Shown piece after piece: positions 44,692 to 52,042 of a DNA stretch of 52,042 bases (position 1 is its first letter; every line of letters begins with the position of its first letter). The position numbers were made by a program, and so were the translations under genes. The DNA is taken from positions 1 to 52,042 of the forward strand of contig VMFZ01000002.1 in the NCBI GenBank assembly GCA_007376285.1. Reading direction: 5' to 3'. This DNA comes from Parcubacteria group bacterium Gr01-1014_17. GTDB taxonomy: Bacteria; Patescibacteriota; Minisyncoccia; Phycocordibacterales; UBA10002. The notes beneath the pieces were generated by a model, which had not been told where the DNA came from, did not search any database, and was given only the letters and a program-made list of their open reading frames with translations.

Positions 44692-45663
44692 TTACAACTC
44701 GGCTAGAGTTGTTGCAATTCCTTCGTGGTGGCGCACGACTCCTCCGCTCTCATCCACGAGTGGCACGCGAACTACGCGTTTTGCGTAACATTGCAGGCGC
44801 TTGAGATCAACGCGAACAGGTCGAGCGCGTTCACTGCGATACCGCGCCAGAATTGCTGGAGAGAAATCCGAGTTGTTGCAAATCACTGCGTCAAAACGAT
44901 CGCGGCCGAGATACGATAGAAGTACTTTTGCGAAACACGACGCGGTAAAACGATGTGTTTCCGCTTTCTTCGTCATGATGTTTACCACAAAGACTAGCTG
45001 TGCGCGGCTTTTTTTAATCGCCTCGCAAAAGCCGGAAACAAGTACATTCGGCACTATGGATGTGTAGAGGTCTCCAGGACAAAATATTATTTTGTCCGCA
45101 GAAATAAGTGCTTCGTATGCTGGAGTATAGATGTGAGCAGTGGGCTTAAGAAACACTCTGGTAATCATGCGATCGTCCGATGTTGAGCGGGTATCTATGA
45201 GACCTTCTCCATGTACAACAGTTCCGTCGGATAACACGGCACACAGTTCGGAATGGCTCAAGCTTACAGGCAAAACATTACCGGATATCCTGAACCAGCG
45301 GCACATGGTATGGATTGCGCCGATCATGCTTCCGGTAATATCAGAGAGAGCCGTCAACATAATATTCCCTACTGTCACATCGTCCAACGCAGAGCTGTTT
45401 TTCGGCGCAAAACGATACGCGAGGAGCGCGCGCAGTTCCGATTCTATGGTGTCGTCGGCAAGCGCGAGAATCGCCTGCCTAATATCTCCAGGCGGAAGAA
45501 CTCCGCGCTCATCGCGCAATTCCCCTGAATGGCCGCCATGGTCAAACATGGTTTGAATGGTCGTAATGTTCCGGCGGATATGCTTCAAAAAACGCGCAAC
45601 GCGATACACACCTCCGCCGCCTCCAACTAGCACGATTTGTTCATGTATGTTATTCATATTCAA
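44692..45663 (-). CDS. YvcK/CofD-like (gluconeogenesis factor family) protein
   Basis: IVLVGGGGGVYRVARFLKHI...TTIQTMFDHGGHSGELRDERGVLPPGDIRQAILALA...IIFCPGDLYTSIVPNVLV. Confidence 0.9.
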   Translation of the reverse strand: MNMNNIHEQIVLVGGGGGVYRVARFLKHIRRNITTIQTMFDHGGHSGELRDERGVLPPGDIRQAILALADDTIESELRALLAYRFAPKNSSALDDVTVGNIMLTALSDITGSMIGAIHTMCRWFRISGNVLPVSLSHSELCAVLSDGTVVHGEGLIDTRSTSDDRMITRVFLKPTAHIYTPAYEALISADKIIFCPGDLYTSIVPNVLVSGFCEAIKKSRAQLVFVVNIMTKKAETHRFTASCFAKVLLSYLGRDRFDAVICNNSDFSPAILARYRSERARPVRVDLKRLQCYAKRVVRVPLVDESGGVVRHHEGIATTLAEL

Positions 45664-45759
45664 TTCTCAAAGGACAATATCCGCACAATATAACAAATGT
45701 GTGCAGAGAAATATAACAACACCCAACAAAAAACCTGTGCAAGTTTTTTTAGTATGGCA

Positions 45760-46953
45760 CTATCTTCTTAACACCCTGTCAATTTTCCACGCAATCTCCC
45801 GAAAGTCCTTTTCTTTTTTTCCGCGCGTGGTTTCTGCGGCACTGCCGAGGCGTATTCCGGAGGGGTCCACGGGACTCCGTGTGTCAAAAGGAATTGTATT
45901 TTTGTTCACAATAATACCAGCTTTTTCCAGCCGCTCACTGGCATCCTTGCCAGTGAGCGACTGCCCTGAGCTTGTCGAAGGGCAGCCGCCCATCCACACA
46001 TCAACCAAGAGAAGATGGGAATCAGTACCGCCGCTTACAATGCGCCAATCAAGTTTCTTTAGTTCGTCCGCAAGTACTTGCGCATTTTTTATTACTTGCG
46101 CCGCGTACTTTCGAAACGCTGGCGTACTCGCCTCTTTAAGTGCAACTGCAACTGCTGCTATTTGATTGAGATGTGGACCACCTTGCATCCCTGGGAAAAC
46201 TGCTTTGTCTATTTTCTTATCTAACTCTCTATTATCTTTGCGAGAAAAAATCAAAGCTGCGCGCGGACCACGGAGTGTTTTGTGCACTGTAGTCGTTACA
46301 ACATCTGCGTACAGAAACGGGCTCGGATATACCCCTCCAGCTACCAGCCCTCCAGTGTGCGACATATCTACCATTAAATACGCACTGCATGAATCAGCTA
46401 TTTCGCGGAACTTTTTGAAATCAATCGTACGCGAATACGCGGTAAAACCTGCGACAATGAGTGCGGGCTTTTCGCGTGTGGCAATATCTTTTAACTCTTC
46501 GTAATCCAGCGTTTCTGTATTTTGAGCAACGCCGTACGGAACTTGTTGCCACATCTTTCCGGAAATAGAGACCTTATGCCCATGCGTCAGATGCCCACCG
46601 TGCGCGAGCGACATTCCCATAATTTTTCCTCCTTGCGGAACAAGCGCGAGATACACCGCAACATTTGCCGGCGAGCCGGAAAGCGGCTGGACATTCACGC
46701 TCCATTCGCTCGGAGAAAGTTTAAAAAGTTTGAGCGCGCGCTCTTTTGCAAGATTTTCTATTTTATCCATCACCTTATTTCCGCCATAATACCGCGCCCC
46801 CGGATACCCTTCGGCATACTTATTCGTCAGCTCGCTCCCGAGCGCCTCAAGCACATCTTTGGACACATAATTTTCCGACGCGATAAGATTAATGACGCTT
46901 TTCTGTCGTTTCTTCTCGGCATCTATGAGTTTTTTGATTTGAATGTCTTTCAT
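45760..46953 (-). CDS. glyA: serine hydroxymethyltransferase
   Basis: NLIASENYVSKDVLEALGSELTNKYAEGYPGARYYGGN...TTTVHKTLRGPRAALIFSRK. Confidence 0.96.
   Translation of the reverse strand: MKDIQIKKLIDAEKKRQKSVINLIASENYVSKDVLEALGSELTNKYAEGYPGARYYGGNKVMDKIENLAKERALKLFKLSPSEWSVNVQPLSGSPANVAVYLALVPQGGKIMGMSLAHGGHLTHGHKVSISGKMWQQVPYGVAQNTETLDYEELKDIATREKPALIVAGFTAYSRTIDFKKFREIADSCSAYLMVDMSHTGGLVAGGVYPSPFLYADVVTTTVHKTLRGPRAALIFSRKDNRELDKKIDKAVFPGMQGGPHLNQIAAVAVALKEASTPAFRKYAAQVIKNAQVLADELKKLDWRIVSGGTDSHLLLVDVWMGGCPSTSSGQSLTGKDASERLEKAGIIVNKNTIPFDTRSPVDPSGIRLGSAAETTRGKKEKDFREIAWKIDRVLRR
45933..45985. repeat. In-frame palindromic insertion in glyA (GGCPSTSSGQS peptide)
   Basis: GCTCACTGGCA-TCCT-TGCCAGTGAGC then CTGCCCTGAGCTTGTCGAAGGGCAG. 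Confidence 0.8.
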
Positions 46954-46956
46954 AGT

Positions 46957-47592
46957 TTATATAATATATTTTTTCAGTTCTGCGGCAAGCGCTTTGGTTA
47001 CTGTGTCAAATTGTGGGTTTGCATCAATTGTAGAGTGCGGGACTTGTTTAAAAAAATCCAGAAGCCCGCGGCGCATTCGTGTGTGAAATTGCACATCGCG
47101 TTCGTCAAAATGGTTGAGTTTTTCTCCTGTTTGTTGTTGTTTGCGCGACAAACCAACGCGCGGCTTCACATCAAGGAAAAAATAACGGGCTGGCACATAC
47201 TTTCCTAAATAAAACCGACGCATCTCCCAGAAAAAGCCCTTGAGTTCGGATGCCTTTTGCGCAAAAATCTGGTACGCATAAGTAGACGAATCAAACCGGT
47301 CTACAAGAACATTTTGCCCTCGCGCGAGAGCCGGAATAATAGTATTTTTCAAATGGTCTGCCCGCGCCGCCCAAAACAAAGCGAAGTGTGTCTTGGCGTC
47401 CGCCTGTCCTGCATTTTTTGAATTAAGAATAATGGAACGAATCTCTTCGGCGTACGGAGAACCGCCCGGCTCGCGTGTAATTAAAACGCGCACACCAAAA
47501 TACTCTTGAATCTTGCGTATTTGAGTGCTTTTCCCTGAACCCTCGCCGCCTTCTAGAACAAAAAATTTGCCTTTTTTATTTTTCATAATCAC
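46957..47592 (-). CDS. tmk: thymidylate kinase
   Basis: FFVLEGGEGSGKSTQIRKIQEYF...LITREPGGSPYAEEIRSIIL...LVDRFDSSTYAYQ. Confidence 0.92.
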   Translation of the reverse strand: MIMKNKKGKFFVLEGGEGSGKSTQIRKIQEYFGVRVLITREPGGSPYAEEIRSIILNSKNAGQADAKTHFALFWAARADHLKNTIIPALARGQNVLVDRFDSSTYAYQIFAQKASELKGFFWEMRRFYLGKYVPARYFFLDVKPRVGLSRKQQQTGEKLNHFDERDVQFHTRMRRGLLDFFKQVPHSTIDANPQFDTVTKALAAELKKYII

Positions 47593-48071
47593 CTTTTTGT
47601 ATTAAAGAGCTTTTCACTTCCTTCAAGAAGATACACATTTTTTATGCCGGCGGCAAGCATCGCGTCCCAGCACGGCTTACAACACCACCAGTGGCCGTAT
47701 AAATATAAATCTGCGCCACGAGTATCTTCGCCATGCGAAATGGCATCTTCAAGCGCTTTCGGTTCGCTGTGATTTTTCGGATTGCATCCTTCGCAAAGGT
47801 CATAGCGCTCTCCTGTTGGAATGCGCTGGCGCACCCGCTCACAGCCGTGCTCTTGGTGATACCTATTGCCGTTTGCGCCCTGTCCTATAATGCGTCCATT
47901 CTTTACCACGACACTGCCGGTTTTCTGAAAATCATCCAATGAATGCGCGAGTGCATACTCATGCGCAGCGCGCATAAATTGGTTGTCCGCAGAAACATAT
48001 TCAACAGTTCGCCCTTCCGGAAGATATGGGTATTGAATGGCCATAAGAAACAGCATATAGTATAAAATCAC
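47589..48071 (-). CDS. dCMP/cytidine deaminase-like zinc enzyme
   Basis: HSEPKALEDA and CCKPC zinc motif; TGSVVVKNGRIIGQGANGN. Confidence 0.8.
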   Translation of the reverse strand: MILYYMLFLMAIQYPYLPEGRTVEYVSADNQFMRAAHEYALAHSLDDFQKTGSVVVKNGRIIGQGANGNRYHQEHGCERVRQRIPTGERYDLCEGCNPKNHSEPKALEDAISHGEDTRGADLYLYGHWWCCKPCWDAMLAAGIKNVYLLEGSEKLFNTKR

Positions 48072-48072
48072 T

Positions 48073-48909
48073 ATGACAAAATTTGATGGGATTTATCAGG
48101 ATATGATTCGGCGCATTATGCTCGGAGGCATTGCAGAAGTGAACCAGCGAACTCGCCACGAAACGCGCGCCATCCCAGGTATGCACTTTTCCGTAGATAT
48201 TGAAAAAGATGGCTTCCCACTCATAACACTTCGCAAAATACCGATTCAGATGTTTGTCGCGGAACAATTATGGTTTATTTCTGGCAGCCGCAAGCCCGAA
48301 GATTTCCTCCGCGAGTTCACCAAAATCTGGGACGACTTCACCAATCCCGGCGATGTCGTAACGGTTGCCTATGGCTACCGGTGGCGGAAGCATTTCGGGC
48401 GTGACCAGTTGGGACTGCTTGTTAAACTTCTTGAAAAAGACCACAGCTCGCGACATGGCGTTGTGGTGGCGTGGGACCCATCTGGCGACGGGCTCGGCGG
48501 CGTGGTAAAGAAAAATGTGCCATGCCCATATACATTTACAGTTAATATAATCGGTGATCGGCTTAATCTACATAATATTATTCGTTCGAACGATATCATA
48601 CTTGGAACGCCATCGGATGTTGCCGGTTTCGCTCTCCTCCAATGCATCCTTGCGCAACGATTGGGAGTAAAGCCCGGCATTTATAGCCATTCAATTTCCA
48701 ACGCGCACATTTACGACACGCACTATTTTGCCGCAGAAGAAATCTTGCGTAGGAGCAATGAACATAAAAGAATAATCCTAAACCTTCCGCTAAAAACATT
48801 TGGGCGCGCGGAAAAGAAAGACCGGAAATTAGTTAAAGAAATTGTTGAAAATCTACAAATCCAATACCACCCACTTGAACCAATCAAAGGAATTAAAATT
48901 GTGCTATAA
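48073..48909 (+). CDS. thyA: thymidylate synthase-like protein (Asp at the Asn177-equivalent position)
   Basis: GMHFSVDIEKDGFPLITLRKI...NVPCPYTFTVNIIGDRLNLHNIIRSNDIILGTPSDVAGFALLQ. Confidence 0.85.
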   Translation: MTKFDGIYQDMIRRIMLGGIAEVNQRTRHETRAIPGMHFSVDIEKDGFPLITLRKIPIQMFVAEQLWFISGSRKPEDFLREFTKIWDDFTNPGDVVTVAYGYRWRKHFGRDQLGLLVKLLEKDHSSRHGVVVAWDPSGDGLGGVVKKNVPCPYTFTVNIIGDRLNLHNIIRSNDIILGTPSDVAGFALLQCILAQRLGVKPGIYSHSISNAHIYDTHYFAAEEILRRSNEHKRIILNLPLKTFGRAEKKDRKLVKEIVENLQIQYHPLEPIKGIKIVL

Positions 48910-48917
48910 CATAATCT

Positions 48918-49550
48918 ATGGCGATACTGACCAAAAAAGGAATTCTTGAACGCGTTGCAAAAAAAGAAATCGGTTTCTCGCCGAATCTTGACACATTCCA
49001 GCTACAAGACCACGCGGTTGACTTGCGGCTCGGCTTCACCTTTCTCATTCCAAAAATTTGGCATCTTACAGAAAAAGGGCGCGAGTCGTTGGATATTCTC
49101 AATTTTGATAAAGTGAATGCGGAATATTTTGAGGTGGTAGAGCTTGAGCATGGGCAATATTTTGACCTCTTGCCGCACGAATATGTGCTCGTGGTTACAC
49201 TTGAATCAATAAAAGTGCCGAACGATTTGATGGCGGTTTTATACCCTCGCTCGTCTACCAACCGCAAAGGACTCTCGCTGGACCTCACCGGCATCATTGA
49301 TTCCGGCTATGAAGGTCAACTAACGCTTCCAATACGAAATAACACGGCATCGCAAATCGTGCGACTCTACCCTGGGGAACGGCTGTGCCAAGTCGTATTT
49401 GAAGAACTCACCGAGCCCGTGAGTCCGCAAAAGAGCAAGTACCATAAGCGCGACATTATAGAGGGCATCAAACGGGAAAAAGCGATTGAGTCGCGCCTTA
49501 TATTAAAGGGAGATATAAAAAAACTGAAAGCGGAACATGCGGTAAAATAA
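48918..49550 (+). CDS. dcd: dCTP deaminase/dUTPase superfamily protein
   Basis: LYPRSSTNRKGLSLDLTGIIDSGYEGQLTLPIRNNTASQIVRLYPGERLCQVVFEEL. Confidence 0.85.
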   Translation: MAILTKKGILERVAKKEIGFSPNLDTFQLQDHAVDLRLGFTFLIPKIWHLTEKGRESLDILNFDKVNAEYFEVVELEHGQYFDLLPHEYVLVVTLESIKVPNDLMAVLYPRSSTNRKGLSLDLTGIIDSGYEGQLTLPIRNNTASQIVRLYPGERLCQVVFEELTEPVSPQKSKYHKRDIIEGIKREKAIESRLILKGDIKKLKAEHAVK

Positions 49551-49554
49551 CTTC

Positions 49555-50100
49555 GTGCAAGCAAAAATCAGTATTATAGTTGCAGTCGGAAAAAACAACC
49601 GCGCTATCGGGAAAACGGGTGCGCTCCTTTGGCGCATTTCGGACGACCTAAGGCGTTTCAAAGAGCTCACGACCGGACATCCGATTATTATGGGCCGCAA
49701 GACCTTTGAATCCATCGGCAAGGCACTCCCGAACCGCACAAACATAGTTATAACGCGCAATCCCGATTTTAAACATGCCCGCCGAGGAGGCGTGGCGGAA
49801 GGAGTAATTGTCGCGTCATCGTTGGAGAATGCGATTGGTCTCGCAAGGTCGGACCTTGAATCGGGAAAAAGGTCCGACCTTAAAGACCCTGAAATCTTTA
49901 TTATTGGCGGGGGAGAAATTTACCAGCAAGCGCTTCCGCTTGCCGACAAACTTTATCTCACGCTCGTAGAAAGCGACGCCGAGGGCGACACTTTTTTCCC
50001 CGACTGGCGTAATGACTTTACGAAAGAGGTCTTCCGCGAAGAGCGCATCGACCCCAAAACCGGACTGAAATATGTGTGGGTTGATTTGGAACGCGCGTAA
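49555..50100 (+). CDS. folA: dihydrofolate reductase (GTG start)
   Basis: ISIIVAVGKNNRAIGKTGALLWRISDDLRRFKELTTGHPIIMGRKTFESIGKALPNRTNIVITRN...IFIIGGGEIYQQAL. Confidence 0.93.
   Translation: MQAKISIIVAVGKNNRAIGKTGALLWRISDDLRRFKELTTGHPIIMGRKTFESIGKALPNRTNIVITRNPDFKHARRGGVAEGVIVASSLENAIGLARSDLESGKRSDLKDPEIFIIGGGEIYQQALPLADKLYLTLVESDAEGDTFFPDWRNDFTKEVFREERIDPKTGLKYVWVDLERA
49780..49881. repeat. Two in-frame palindromic insertions in folA
   Basis: CGCC-gagga-GGCG (49780-49792) and AAGGTCGGACCTT/AAGGTCCGACCTT (49845-49881). Confidence 0.75.
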
Positions 50101-50102
50101 AC

Positions 50103-50525
50103 TTACTTCACCTCAATTCCCATTGAGCGAGCAGAGCCAGCAATAATCTTTTCCGCCGCCTCAATAGTTGTAGCGTTCAAGTCCTGCATTTTCTTTTCCG
50201 CAATTTCGCGCAGTTTAGCTTTGGTAATCGCGCCCGCTTTTTCAACAGGCGGCTTGCCCGCCCCTTTCTCTTTGCCGATTGCCTTCAAAAGCATGCTGGA
50301 AACGGTCGGTGCTTTTATTTTCAAATCAAACGACTTGTCATCAAAGATATACACCTCTACAGGAAGCGTCTCGCCTTTCATCTTTTGCGTTGCCGCATTG
50401 AAGCGGGTAACAAACTCGCCGATATTCACCTTCGCCTGCCCCAAGGCAGGACCTAAGGGCGGCGCGGGCGTTGCCGCGCCGCCCGCAACTGTTACTTTTA
50501 ATTTTCGGATAAGTTTTTTTGCCAT
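50103..50525 (-). CDS. rplK: 50S ribosomal protein L11
   Basis: VAGGAATPAPPLGPALGQAKVNIGEFVTRFNAAT. Confidence 0.97.
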   Translation of the reverse strand: MAKKLIRKLKVTVAGGAATPAPPLGPALGQAKVNIGEFVTRFNAATQKMKGETLPVEVYIFDDKSFDLKIKAPTVSSMLLKAIGKEKGAGKPPVEKAGAITKAKLREIAEKKMQDLNATTIEAAEKIIAGSARSMGIEVK

Positions 50526-50534
50526 GTAATTTTA

Positions 50535-51077
50535 TTAAATCTTCTTAACCTGAAGGAAGTCCAATTCCACCGGCGTTTCGCGCCCGAACATAGATACGAG
50601 AACTTTCACCTTGCCGCGGCTCCTATCCACTTCAGCGACCTTGCCTTCCAATTCCTTAAACGGCCCGTCTGTAATCACCACCGCATCGTCCGGCACGAGG
50701 TCTATATTGTGCTCAACCTTCTCTGCACTCATTCGTGCAAAAAGCCCATCCACTTCTTTTTTATCAAGCGGCACGGGGAAAACGCCCGACCCCACAAAGC
50801 CCGTTACGCGCGGAGTGTTCCGCACCACATACCACGAATCGTCGGTGACGGTCATATCAACGAGCACATACCCGGGGTAAATCTTTTCCTCCTCCTCCAC
50901 GCGCTTGCCTCCTTTTATTTTTATCTTCTTCTCCACGGGCACCACCACATTGAAAATCTTGCCCTCCATACCCAAGGACTCAATGCGCTGTTTCAGATTG
51001 CGCGCCACCGCATTCTCATACCCGGCGTATGTATGAATCGCGTACCAGTTTCGTTCCGCTGTTTGTTGTTTTGACAT
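50535..51077 (-). CDS. nusG: transcription termination/antitermination protein NusG
   Basis: NWYAIHTYAGYENAVARNLKQRI...YPGYVLVDMTVTDDSWYVVRNTPRVTGFVG. Confidence 0.97.
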   Translation of the reverse strand: MSKQQTAERNWYAIHTYAGYENAVARNLKQRIESLGMEGKIFNVVVPVEKKIKIKGGKRVEEEEKIYPGYVLVDMTVTDDSWYVVRNTPRVTGFVGSGVFPVPLDKKEVDGLFARMSAEKVEHNIDLVPDDAVVITDGPFKELEGKVAEVDRSRGKVKVLVSMFGRETPVELDFLQVKKI

Positions 51078-51078
51078 A

Positions 51079-51258
51079 TTAAATAACTAAACGGAGTATC
51101 CGCGAAAACACATAATCAAACACGCCAAGATAGGCGGCGGTAATAAGCGAAACCGCGACCACGAGTACAGTAAAAACCGCGGCCTGCTTTCGTGTCGGCC
51201 AGTTCACATGGCGCAATTCTGCGCGCGTTTCTTTGAGATAATCGGTAATCCGAGCCAT
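51079..51258 (-). CDS. secE: preprotein translocase subunit SecE (not in the supplied ORF track, 59 aa)
   Basis: hand translation MARITDYLKETRAELRHVNWPTRKQAAVFTVLVVAVSLITAAYLGVFDYVFSRILRLVI; immediately upstream of nusG. Confidence 0.9.
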   Translation of the reverse strand: MARITDYLKETRAELRHVNWPTRKQAAVFTVLVVAVSLITAAYLGVFDYVFSRILRLVI

Positions 51259-51269
51259 AGTTTTTTATT

Positions 51270-51290
51270 AAAAAACCCCTCGCGGGGCAA
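51270..51290 (-). terminator. intrinsic terminator between the SIMPL gene and secE
   Basis: minus strand CCCC-GCGA-GGGGTTTTTT. Confidence 0.65.
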
Positions 51291-51328
51291 CACCTCCATA
51301 ATACGCCAAACAAAATTGCTGTCAAATT

Positions 51329-52042
51329 CTATTTGATCTCGTAGGTAATACTCACTTGCGAGACGAGCTTGTCTTCGCCGACTGGAATCTCGGGCGTCAC
51401 GCGGCTATCGCCGCCCATGCCGTACGCCGTTGACTCCGCTTTACCGTAATAAATTGGATATCCGCCACCTTCGTTGTAAGAAACAATGCGCACGAGCCGC
51501 ACGCCGAGTGCTTTAGCCAATTTTTCCGCCTCTGAACGCGCGTCTGCAATCGCCTTGTCGCGCGCTTCGCGCACCAATTCATCGCGCTTATCAAAATCAA
51601 AAGAGAGGCCGGAAACATTCGTTGCGCCAAGTTCTCCGATGCCGGACAGGAGCTTGCCCGCATCCGCAAGCGCGCGAACTTTTACGGTGATACTTTGTGT
51701 GACCACATACGCTACCAACTCACGCTTCCCTTCTGTGGACGGAAAATACTCTTCTCCGCGCGTTCCTTTTACATACTCATAGCGAGGGTAAATATTGTAA
51801 CCAGATGTCTTGATATCTTTTTCGGACACATTGTTTTTCTTTAGAAACGCAATGATGTCGTTGGTACGCTTCGCCACCTCGCTTTGCGCATCCGCAACAA
51901 AGAGCGACTCTTTTTCAACTGAGAAACTAAATGTCGCAATATCAGGCACTGCAACGACCTCTCCTTTTCCGGAGACGGAAATAATGCTCTGCGCTTGCGG
52001 ATTTGTGCCGATATAGCGAAGCGAACCAAACTCGGCAAACAC
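51329..52042 (-). CDS. SIMPL domain (DUF541) protein, 5' end truncated by the window
   Basis: IISVSGKGEVVAVPDIATFSFSVEKE...DARSEAEKLAKALGVRLVRIVSYNEGG. Confidence 0.88.
   Translation of the reverse strand: MFAEFGSLRYIGTNPQAQSIISVSGKGEVVAVPDIATFSFSVEKESLFVADAQSEVAKRTNDIIAFLKKNNVSEKDIKTSGYNIYPRYEYVKGTRGEEYFPSTEGKRELVAYVVTQSITVKVRALADAGKLLSGIGELGATNVSGLSFDFDKRDELVREARDKAIADARSEAEKLAKALGVRLVRIVSYNEGGGYPIYYGKAESTAYGMGGDSRVTPEIPVGEDKLVSQVSITYEIK

Noticed and set aside
45667-45677. CAAAGGACAAT upstream of the YvcK-like gene as a further target of the wHTH regulator
   Set aside because: Single partial match (8 bp) without the flanking TATA; not above chance at window scale.
50440-50458. CCTGCC-CCAA-GGCAGG hairpin in rplK
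   Set aside because: It encodes the universally conserved PALGQA stretch of L11, so it is a coding coincidence rather than an insertion.
1-52042. tRNA/rRNA genes
   Set aside because: No cloverleaf with GGTTCGAATCC-type T-arm nor rRNA-like stretch seen by eye; a tRNAscan/Infernal run would be needed to be certain.

Overview
The window reads as a dense bacterial chromosome segment whose protein content looks like Patescibacteria/CPR, probably Parcubacteria-like (inference from the families seen, no search run). Housekeeping genes: rplJ/rplL, ftsK, recA, efp, rpsF-ssb-rpsR, tatD, metG, glyS, recO, ileS, argS, glyA, tmk, dCMP deaminase, thyA-like, dcd-like, folA, rplK-nusG-secE. A ~15 kb minus-strand island (4.3-19.6 kb) encodes cell-surface proteins: cohesin-like, dockerin, Ig-like, peptidoglycan-binding, tail-fibre-like, two O-antigen-ligase/TPR paralogs, TPR, and a 1218-aa S-layer-like protein. 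Two toxin-antitoxin pairs are present. I found no rRNA, tRNA, transposase or CRISPR array. Most notable signals: (1) a winged-HTH gene (19999-20925) carrying about ten copies of TGTCCTTTATA inside its ORF, in several reading frames, and in its own promoter; (2) a PaaX/Cas2-like gene bracketed by two 25-bp repeats with palindromic context, one overlapping its own -10/start and one abutting the efp promoter; (3) IleRS with an inserted complete histidine-phosphatase domain and an altered HIGH motif (HHGS); (4) a dTMP/folate cluster in which ThyA carries the Asn-to-Asp change known to favour dCMP and Dcd lacks its catalytic Glu; (5) an ungapped ~90-bp promoter/leader module shared by two orphan genes 8.2 kb apart; (6) several families of dispersed palindromes inserted in frame into essential genes; (7) TA promoters with operators in the spacer and apparently leaderless starts. 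All statements come from reading the sequence and recalled family knowledge; no database search was run.
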